Shown: positions 14,761 to 20,265 of the stretch, in pieces
Layout: the number at the start of each line of letters is the position of its first letter
How positions within the stretch are numbered: position 1 is the first letter of the stretch
Program-made: the position numbers and the translations under genes
Assembly (NCBI GenBank): GCA_003105225.1
Contig: PQAK01000124.1
Location: 23,457-43,721, forward strand
Source: Deltaproteobacteria bacterium
GTDB taxonomy: Bacteria > Desulfobacterota > Deferrimicrobia > Deferrimicrobiales > Deferrimicrobiaceae
Direction: 5' to 3'
Length of the DNA: 20,265 bases
Notes under the pieces: generated by a model
Database searches by the model: none
What the model saw: the letters and a program-made list of their open reading frames with translations, nothing else
What the model was told of the DNA's origin: nothing

Positions 14761-15204
14761 ATGGACAACGATCGGGACGCCGCCTGCGAAAGGTTCCGTA
14801 CGCTGGGACACCCTGCGACACGGGGGAGGGGGGAGATCCTGCGGATCCTGGCGGAGAGTCCCCTCCCGCTCTCTCCGAGGGAGATCCGGGAACGGATCCC
14901 GAATCCCAAGCCCGACGCCTCCACCGTCTACCGGAACCTCACCCTCATGGTCTCCATCGGGCTGGTCCGGAGCGTCGCCCTGCACGAGCGCAGCCGGCGG
15001 TACGAGGCGGCGACCGACGGGGCGCACCGGCACCGGGTCGTCTGCCGCACCTGCGGGCGGATCGAGTCCTTCCAGCCGAAGCGGTGCGATCTCTCCCGCA
15101 TCGAGAACGACATCCGGGGGGCGCTGGGATTCGACGTCACGGACCATTCCCTGGAATTTTTCGGCGCCTGCGCGGCCTGCGGGGGAAAGAAGGTGAAGCG
15201 ATGA
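14761..15204 (+). CDS. zur: Fur-family zinc uptake regulator
   Basis: A 147-residue Fur-family repressor. Winged-helix DNA-binding part about 10-75 with DASTVYRNL (52-60), the recognition-helix signature of the family. The metal-binding part has HRHRVVC (89-95) with C95/C98 and a second pair C137/C140, the usual structural zinc cysteines, plus H129 in DHSLEFF. Assignment as Zur and not Fur or PerR rests on its position as first gene of a zinc ABC transporter operon. An in-frame ATG at 14725 would put the promoter inside the gene and is rejected; ATG 14761 is chosen although it lacks a ribosome site. The stop overlaps the next ATG by ATGA. Confidence 0.85.
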   Translation: MDNDRDAACERFRTLGHPATRGRGEILRILAESPLPLSPREIRERIPNPKPDASTVYRNLTLMVSIGLVRSVALHERSRRYEAATDGAHRHRVVCRTCGRIESFQPKRCDLSRIENDIRGALGFDVTDHSLEFFGACAACGGKKVKR

Positions 15205-16103
15205 CCCATGCCGCCCGCCTGAAAACAAGGCTCGCCGCGCTGCTGGCCGCGGGGATGCTCCTGCTCTCCCCCCTGACGGCCGGGGCGAACGAACTGCGCG
15301 TCCTCGCCTCCTTTCTTCCGATGTACCTGTTCGCCCGGAACGTGGCCGGCGATGCGCCGGGTGTCTCCGTCGACATGATGCTCCCCGCCTCGCTGGGATG
15401 CCCCCACGAGTACGCGCTGACACCGGGGGACATGCGGAAGATCGCTTCCGCGGACCTGTTCATCGCCAACGGGTACGGGATGGAGGAGTTTCTCGGTGCG
15501 CCGGTCCGGAAAGCCAATCCCCGCATCCGGATCGTGGAAACCGCGGAGGGCGTTCCGCCGATCCGCACGGGCGGCGCAAGCCACGGCGGGATCAATCCCC
15601 ACACCTGGGTAAGCCCCCGGAACGCGATTCTCCAGGTCCGCAACATCGAGAAGGCGATGTCCGCCGCCTCTCCCCGCAACGCCCCCGCGTTCCGCCGCAA
15701 CGCGGATGCCTACGTTGCGAAGCTTGCCGACCTCGCCGGCGAGTTCGAGGCCGCGTCGCCGCGGTTCCGGAACCGCAACCTCGTGACGTTCCACAACGTC
15801 TTCGACTACCTCGCCAGGGACCTCGGCCTGACGATCGTGGGGAAAATCGAAGACACCCCCGGCCAGGAGCCGTCCGCGGGGGAGGTCCAGGGACTGGTCC
15901 GGACGATCCGGGAGAAAAAGGCGGCGGCCGTATTCCGGGAGCCCCAATACCCGGACCGGCTGGCCAGGATGATCGCCGCCGAGGCAGGCGTACCGTCGAA
16001 AACACTGGACCCGGTCGCCACCGGGTCCACGGCGCCCTCCACCTACGAATCCGTCATGCGGGAAAACCTGCGCGCGCTCACGGAAGCCCTGGGGACGCGA
16101 TGA
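15201..16103 (+). CDS. znuA: Zinc ABC transporter substrate-binding protein
   Basis: A 300-residue periplasmic protein of the cluster 9 metal-binding family. Signal peptide to about residue 29 (AGA cleavage). Predicted zinc ligands are H69 in CPHEY, H134 in NPHTW, H198 in TFHN, and an acidic residue near D270 in LDPVATG, the usual His3-Asp/Glu set. The histidine-rich loop that many ZnuA proteins have before the NPH motif is reduced here to a short TGGASHGG, so zinc may be captured without a high-capacity loop. The start overlaps the zur stop and the stop overlaps the next start, both by ATGA, so zur, znuA and znuC are one translationally coupled operon. A manganese role is less likely given the Zur-type regulator. 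Confidence 0.88.
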   Translation: MTHAARLKTRLAALLAAGMLLLSPLTAGANELRVLASFLPMYLFARNVAGDAPGVSVDMMLPASLGCPHEYALTPGDMRKIASADLFIANGYGMEEFLGAPVRKANPRIRIVETAEGVPPIRTGGASHGGINPHTWVSPRNAILQVRNIEKAMSAASPRNAPAFRRNADAYVAKLADLAGEFEAASPRFRNRNLVTFHNVFDYLARDLGLTIVGKIEDTPGQEPSAGEVQGLVRTIREKKAAAVFREPQYPDRLARMIAAEAGVPSKTLDPVATGSTAPSTYESVMRENLRALTEALGTR

Positions 16104-16888
16104 ACCGGCCCGCCCGCTTTCATACGCTCGAGATCCGCGACCTGTCCGTCCGCGCCGGCGGCACGGAGATCCTTTCCGGGATCGACGCCGACATCCGGTG
16201 CGGGGAGGTCACCGCCCTGGTCGGGCCCAACGGCGCGGGAAAGACCACCCTGCTGCTGGCCATCCTGGGGCTCGTTCCGTATACGGGGCGGATCCGGTTC
16301 TGCCGCGCCGAAGAGCACGGAAAAGGGACTCCGAGGATCGGCTACGTCCCCCAGCGGCTCGACCTGGACCGCAACGCCCCGCTGACGGTGCTCGATTTCT
16401 TCGCCCTCTCGACGCAACGGCTTCCCGTCTTCCTCGGACGCTCGGGGAAAACGCGGTCGGAAGCGGAAGCCGCCCTCCGCCGCGGCAAGGCGGACCACCT
16501 CATCGACCGCCCCCTGGGGAAGCTCTCGGGAGGGGAGCTCCAGCGCGTGCTGCTTGCGCTGGCCCTGCGCGGCAACCCGGACATCCTCCTCCTGGACGAG
16601 CCGGTATCCGGCGTGGACGTGTCGGGCGAGGAGCTCTTCTGCGACTTCCTCGACCAGATCCACCGGGAGTCCGGTTTCAGCCTCCTCCTGGTCAGCCACG
16701 ATCTCTCCGTGGTCGCGCGCCACGCCGACCGCGTCATCTGCCTCAACCGGTCGATCGTCTGCCAGGGGGCGACGACCGAGGTCCTCACCCCCGAAACCTT
16801 GAACGCGATGTACGGAAGCGAGGCCCGCCTCTTCAGCCACGGGCATTCGGACGGACACGGCCACCTGCACGGGGAAGGGAACCCGTAG
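16100..16888 (+). CDS. znuC: Zinc ABC transporter ATP-binding protein
   Basis: A 262-residue ABC ATPase that powers zinc import. Walker A GPNGAGKT (42-49), Q-loop Q85 in YVPQ, signature LSGGE (142-146), Walker B ILLLDE (162-167) and H-loop H200 in SHD are all intact. The C-terminus ends with a histidine-rich tail (HGHSDGHGHLHG, 247-258), which could bind zinc at the cytoplasmic face; a His-rich C-terminus is also known in E. coli ZnuC. It overlaps znuA by four bases and is followed after two bases by the permease gene. Confidence 0.9.
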   Translation: MNRPARFHTLEIRDLSVRAGGTEILSGIDADIRCGEVTALVGPNGAGKTTLLLAILGLVPYTGRIRFCRAEEHGKGTPRIGYVPQRLDLDRNAPLTVLDFFALSTQRLPVFLGRSGKTRSEAEAALRRGKADHLIDRPLGKLSGGELQRVLLALALRGNPDILLLDEPVSGVDVSGEELFCDFLDQIHRESGFSLLLVSHDLSVVARHADRVICLNRSIVCQGATTEVLTPETLNAMYGSEARLFSHGHSDGHGHLHGEGNP

Positions 16889-16890
16889 CC

Positions 16891-17751
16891 GTGGAGTCCC
16901 TCCTTTCCCCCTTCTATTCCGTGATCGACCGCCTGCTGCCGCTGGCCTTCGCGGAGCCGGCGTTCATGAAGCGGGCGATCCTCGCCGTGCTCTTCGTCGC
17001 CCCCGCCGCCGCGGCCGTGGGGCTGCCGCTGGTCCAGTTCCGGATGGCGTTCTTCTCGGACGCCATCGGGCACTCGGCGTTCACCGGCGTGGCGCTGGGG
17101 GTGCTTCTCGGGATCCACCCTCTCCTCACCATGGTCGCCTTCGGCCTGTTCGTCGCCTATTCGATCACGATGGTCAAGGGGCGGACCGGGCTCAGCCCGG
17201 ACACGGTCATCGGGGTGTTCTTCTCCACGGTCATCGCGCTGGGGATCGCCGTCATCAGCGCCCAGAAGGGGCTGACCCGGAATCTCCAGTCCTACCTGTA
17301 CGGCGACCTCCTCGCCATCTCCGACGCGGAGGTCCTCTGGATGGCCGCGCTCTTCCTGGCCGTGGCCGTCTACCTGTCGATTGCGTTCAACCGGATCCTG
17401 CTCCTGGGGGTACACGAAGGATTCGCTCGCAGCCTCGGCGTCCGGGGACGCGCGCTCGAGATCTCCTTCTCCCTCGTCGTGGCGCTGGTCGTGACGACGG
17501 CCATCCGGGCCGTGGGAATCCTGCTGGTCACGGCGCTCCTGGTGGTCCCGGCGGCGGCGGCGCGCAACATCGCAAGGGAAGCGGCGGCGGCGTTCTGGAC
17601 GGCGATCGCCATCTCCCTGGCCTCGGGGGTGGCGGGGATCGCCGCCTCCTACTATCTCGACACGGCCACCGGCGCCACGATCGTTCTCGTTGCTGCCGCA
17701 TGCTTCGCACTGACCGCCCTTCTCCGGCACGTGCGGGGGGAAACCGCCTGA
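16891..17751 (+). CDS. znuB: Zinc ABC transporter permease
   Basis: A 286-residue membrane protein of the ABC-3 family with eight or so helices, forming the channel of the zinc importer. Typical marks are the AIGHSAFTGVALG segment (about 56-68), which resembles the coupling stretch near the N-terminal half, and RAVGILLVTALLVVPAAAARN (about 205-225), the signature near the C-terminal half. The start is GTG at 16891, two bases behind the znuC stop, giving an amphipathic segment before helix one; an internal ATG at FMKRA is possible but would remove part of that segment. The operon ends here; no strong + strand terminator was seen before 17814. Confidence 0.88.
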   Translation: MESLLSPFYSVIDRLLPLAFAEPAFMKRAILAVLFVAPAAAAVGLPLVQFRMAFFSDAIGHSAFTGVALGVLLGIHPLLTMVAFGLFVAYSITMVKGRTGLSPDTVIGVFFSTVIALGIAVISAQKGLTRNLQSYLYGDLLAISDAEVLWMAALFLAVAVYLSIAFNRILLLGVHEGFARSLGVRGRALEISFSLVVALVVTTAIRAVGILLVTALLVVPAAAARNIAREAAAAFWTAIAISLASGVAGIAASYYLDTATGATIVLVAAACFALTALLRHVRGETA

Positions 17752-17813
17752 CCTCTCCGCACGGGCGCCATCCCGGGCGCCATCCACGATTTACGAAGGG
17801 CCGGAAAAGGAAA

Positions 17814-17836
17814 CGGGGAGGAAAAATCCCTCCCCG
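17814..17836 (-). terminator. Terminator of the YtxH operon
   Basis: A perfect 8-base stem CGGGGAGG/CCTCCCCG around a 7-base loop. Read on the minus strand it is followed by GTTTCCTTTTCC, so it best serves the minus-strand DUF948-YtxH genes ending at 17900. It may also stop the incoming znuB transcript. Confidence 0.6.
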
Positions 17837-17899
17837 CGCGGCAGGCCTCGCTGGAAACCGTCCTTCAACCGGGGAAGCGTCTCCCGGCCTCCCCCCGGC

Positions 17900-18199
17900 T
17901 CACCCGGGAGGCGTTTCGAACTTCGCCTTCTCCCGGGACATCGCCTCGCGGCCCGCGTCGTACGCCGCCTTGATGACCGACTTTTCCTCGTCGATGAAGG
18001 ACTCCACCTTCTGCTTCAAGTCGCCGGACCATCCCTCGGCCTTCCTTCTCAGGTCCTCCGTCAGCCCGTTGATTTTTTCGCGGGCTTCCTTTCCCGAGAC
18101 GGGAGCATAGAGCAGGGCCAGCCCCGCTCCCAGAAGCCCGCCGGCCAGGAACGCAAGGAGCATCCCTCCGCCGCCGTTGCAACACCTTTCGTCACTCAT
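17900..18199 (-). CDS. YtxH-domain protein
   Basis: A 99-residue protein with one membrane helix (about 12-32) containing the GLLGAGLALLYAP signature of the YtxH family, followed by GKEAREKI and a long charged helix (about 37-92). The N-terminus holds CCNGGGG. YtxH proteins are membrane-anchored and linked to general stress in Gram-positive bacteria; function is not settled. The ATG 18199 has GGGAGGG upstream and overlaps the end of the DUF948-like gene by 8 bases, so both are coupled. Pairing with a DUF948-like protein is common. Confidence 0.8.
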   Translation of the reverse strand: MSDERCCNGGGGMLLAFLAGGLLGAGLALLYAPVSGKEAREKINGLTEDLRRKAEGWSGDLKQKVESFIDEEKSVIKAAYDAGREAMSREKAKFETPPG

Positions 18200-18593
18200 G
18201 GCTGCCCTCCCTTCGAGAGAATCGTTTAACGACGTGCGACACGGCGGCCTTCACTCCCGCCACCCCGCCGGCCACGTTTCCGAGCACGGGAACCACGGCG
18301 AGCTGCAGAATGCCGGTGGCCGCGTCCAGCGTTTTCCGGAATCCCCGGACTCCTTCCGTCACGTGTGCGACGTTGGCCGCGCTCCTCTCGGCGTGTCCGA
18401 GGATGTCCTGCACCATCCCGTTGGTTTTCCGGAGATCTTCGGCCGTCATCTCGAACTGCCGGATCGCCTCGTCCACGCGGCGCTCCAGGTGACCGATCGT
18501 ACTGCGAAGCCTCCAGAGGGTCATCGCCAGGACTACCGCCAGCACGATCGCAGCGATCGACAAGGCCGCAAACAACACCGTCTGGCCGTTCAA
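18192..18593 (-). CDS. DUF948-like membrane protein
   Basis: A 133-residue protein with one N-terminal membrane helix (about 5-27) followed by a long coiled-coil-like helix (about 30-85) and a hydrophobic, glycine-rich stretch (about 90-120) before a basic end. This is the layout of DUF948 proteins, often found beside YtxH proteins. The start is placed at TTG 18593 because GGGGGTGAT precedes it and the helix begins at once; an in-frame ATG at 18680 would add 29 residues and is a real alternative. The stop overlaps the YtxH start. Role unknown, probably envelope organisation or stress. Confidence 0.65.
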   Translation of the reverse strand: MNGQTVLFAALSIAAIVLAVVLAMTLWRLRSTIGHLERRVDEAIRQFEMTAEDLRKTNGMVQDILGHAERSAANVAHVTEGVRGFRKTLDAATGILQLAVVPVLGNVAGGVAGVKAAVSHVVKRFSRREGSHE

Positions 18594-18737
18594 GGCATCA
18601 CCCCCGGTTAGATATTGCAGGACTTTACACAGTTCCGCCCGTGCAAGATTAAAATACCTTAAAGTCACGGGGCCCCGCAACCTTCGGTGCAGTAGAATAC
18701 ATCTAGCGGCCGTGCAGGAACCGAACCGGCCGCGGCA

Positions 18738-19352
18738 ATGTCAGAACCCTTGGGAGTCGGAGTGGATTCGATCGAAAGAAACGCCCGACCGGTGGACCTT
18801 CTGCTGAAGGCGTTCCGGCAGGGAAAGCCGGGGGCGTTCGACGCCATCGTCCGGGCGCACCAGGACCGGGTGTACGCATTCTGCGCCCGTATGCTCTCCG
18901 ACCGGGAGGAAGCGCTGGATATCGCCCAAGAGGTGTTCCTGTCGGCCTACCGGAACCTGGGGGGGTTCCGGGAAGAGGCGTCGCTGTCCACGTGGCTGAT
19001 GAAGATCGCAGCCAACCGGTGCCTGAACCGGATCCGCCGGAGGAACTCGCTCGCGGCCCGTGAGGTCGCTTTCCCGGGCCCGGGGGAGGGGAACGAACCG
19101 TCGTTCCAGCCGCCGGCTCCCGAGGCGGTGCAGCCGGACCGGGTCGCCGAAATCCGGGAAGTGGGGAAGATCCTGGAGGAGGCGCTTGCCCGCATCGACC
19201 CCGATTCGCGCTGGCTGCTGCTGTTATCGGACGTGGAGGGATTCACTTACGAGGAAATCGCCTCCATGGCGAAGATCCCGGTAGGAACGGTGAAATCGAG
19301 ACTTCACAGGGCGCGGATGGCGTTGCGGAAAATCCTCGCCCCGGTGGTATAG
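18738..19352 (+). CDS. ECF-type RNA polymerase sigma factor
   Basis: A 204-residue extracytoplasmic-function sigma factor with region 2 (about 34-100: DIAQEVFLSAYRNL then STWLMKIAANRCLNRIRRR) and region 4 (about 149-200: GFTYEEIASMAKIPVGTVKSRLHRAR), joined by a Pro-rich linker. It lacks regions 1 and 3, as expected. It is followed after 13 bases by its likely anti-sigma factor. The ATG at 18738 has no ribosome site; a GTG at 18762 with GGGAG upstream is an alternative and would remove eight residues. A weak GCAACC/TCTA pair at about 18677-18705 resembles an ECF-type promoter and would fit autoregulation, but this is low confidence. Confidence 0.88.
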   Translation: MSEPLGVGVDSIERNARPVDLLLKAFRQGKPGAFDAIVRAHQDRVYAFCARMLSDREEALDIAQEVFLSAYRNLGGFREEASLSTWLMKIAANRCLNRIRRRNSLAAREVAFPGPGEGNEPSFQPPAPEAVQPDRVAEIREVGKILEEALARIDPDSRWLLLLSDVEGFTYEEIASMAKIPVGTVKSRLHRARMALRKILAPVV

Positions 19353-19365
19353 GGGAACGCGGAAG

Positions 19366-20265
19366 ATGAACTGCGAACAGGTACGGAACCTCCTCTCCGA
19401 CTTGCTGGACGGCTCGCTTCCGGATGCCGTTCGGACAGGAATCAACGGCCATCTTCAGGAGTGCCTCTCGTGCAGGGAGGAGAGGGAGGGGCTGGAGGAG
19501 ACCCTCCTGGCGCTTCGTACCCTCCCGCCGGGGAAAGCCCCGGCGGAGCTTCTCGAAAGGATCCGGCGTGAAACCGCTCGGGAGAAGGCCCGGGGAACTC
19601 CCCTTTGGAAAAAGCTGTTCCTGCCCGCCCACATCAAGATTCCCCTGGAAGCCGCGGCGGTGGTCCTGATCACCCTCCTGGTGATCGGCTCCCAGAATCA
19701 GGAGCTGCCGGAGCTGTTCTCCCCGCGGCCGGCCGCGCGGATGGACGCCGCGCCCGCAGCAAACGAGGGAGGATCCGGGAAATCCGCCGTACCGCAGCGG
19801 AAGGAGTCCGGAGGCGCGTCGGCGGAGATGGCGCCGGCGCCCAAACCCCTCGCCTCCCCGTCCAGGAGCGCAGCCGTCGGGAAACGGGAGACCCCCGTAA
19901 GACCCCTCGATCCCTCTCCGCAGGCGGCCCTTCCCGCGCAGACGTCTCTCCCGTCGGTTCCGGCCCAGCGGGTGAGCACCGCGGGGGAGAGGATCGAGCC
20001 GGAGGCCCCGCCCCCGGCGCTCGCGCTGCCGGCTCCCCTCGGGCGGATGGTGACGATCGAGGTGAGCGCGGAGAACCGCGCCGGGCTGGAGGAACGGATC
20101 GCGGCGGCGGCGCTCCGATTGGGCGGGAGCGCGCAGATGGATGACGCAATGGCCGGGGAAATGCCGGAAGGCTCGGAAAACGGCATGCGCGTGCGCCTGC
20201 CGGCGGCTTCCGACGCGCCTTTCCTGGAGGAACTTTCGAGGATGGGGACCCTGCCGCCGGAGAGA
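19366..20265 (+). CDS. Zinc-finger anti-sigma factor (3' end beyond window)
   Basis: An open frame of 300 codons that runs off the window without a stop. Residues 1-36 carry a zinc-binding anti-sigma domain with C3 and H29-x3-C33-x2-C36. A membrane helix follows at about 93-109. The periplasmic part starts with a long Pro/Ala/Ser-rich stretch (about 110-220), then a folded-looking segment MVTIEVSAENRAGLEERI with a following Leu/Gly-rich region (about 227 onward). The location 13 bases after an ECF sigma gene makes it the likely partner that holds the sigma factor at the membrane. The sensor domain is incomplete here; resemblance to DUF2275-like sequences is only a guess. Confidence 0.8.
   Translation, partial: MNCEQVRNLLSDLLDGSLPDAVRTGINGHLQECLSCREEREGLEETLLALRTLPPGKAPAELLERIRRETAREKARGTPLWKKLFLPAHIKIPLEAAAVVLITLLVIGSQNQELPELFSPRPAARMDAAPAANEGGSGKSAVPQRKESGGASAEMAPAPKPLASPSRSAAVGKRETPVRPLDPSPQAALPAQTSLPSVPAQRVSTAGERIEPEAPPPALALPAPLGRMVTIEVSAENRAGLEERIAAAALRLGGSAQMDDAMAGEMPEGSENGMRVRLPAASDAPFLEELSRMGTLPPER

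Noticed and set aside
16342..17787. 481-codon minus-strand frame over znuC and znuB
   Set aside because: Composition is charged and repetitive without motifs; the + strand genes are complete ABC transporter parts.
1..20265. tRNA, rRNA, CRISPR array, prophage or complete insertion sequence
   Set aside because: Scanned by eye and none found; the only repeat structure is the short nested element at 4736-4873.

Overview
This is a GC-rich, densely packed chromosomal window with no rRNA, tRNA, CRISPR array, phage or transposase gene that I can see. The mix of a siroheme sulfite reductase of the anaerobic type, Rrf2 control, two-membrane envelope proteins (outer-membrane beta-barrels) and an ECF sigma/anti-sigma pair suggests a Gram-negative, probably anaerobic or facultative bacterium. 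A deltaproteobacterial (Desulfuromonadota/Geobacter-like) lineage is my best guess, from gene style only. Many starts are TTG or GTG, and several genes overlap by ATGA.

Region 1 (1-3735) is a sulfur-assimilation operon on the + strand: a cysteine synthase cut by the window edge, a sulfite/nitrite reductase fused to two ferredoxin clusters and a TusA-like sulfur-carrier domain, a cysteine-less Rrf2 regulator with a promoter and dyad in front of it, and a cystathionine gamma-synthase/lyase. Region 2 (3745-5396) holds minus-strand membrane genes: a monofunctional transglycosylase and a CopD-like four-helix protein, separated by a striking AT-rich nested inverted repeat (4736-4873). Region 3 (5517-7682) has a DMT exporter, a small outer-membrane barrel behind a 226-base leader, and a lipoprotein with type-1 copper ligands.

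Region 4 (7800-9403) is a two-gene type III polyketide synthase plus isoprenylcysteine-methyltransferase-like cassette, as in alkylpyrone or phenolic-lipid pathways. Converging on it is a minus-strand operon (12551-9425): SAM methyltransferase, class B penicillin-binding protein, and an unusual nitroreductase-hotdog thioesterase fusion. Region 5 (12689-14643) contains a beta-barrel of the phenol-degradation MetA type, a small secreted protein and a CARDB-like secreted protein.

Region 6 (14725-17751) is a complete zinc-uptake operon zur-znuA-znuC-znuB, whose promoter is overlapped by a perfect inverted repeat and whose first mRNA appears leaderless. Region 7 (17814-18593) is a DUF948-YtxH pair on the minus strand. 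Region 8 (18738-end) is an ECF sigma factor followed by its zinc-finger anti-sigma factor, which runs off the window.

No wholly new defence or mobile system is evident. The most unusual items are the two domain fusions (sulfite reductase-TusA and nitroreductase-thioesterase), the nested AT-rich repeat, and the leaderless self-controlled zur promoter.
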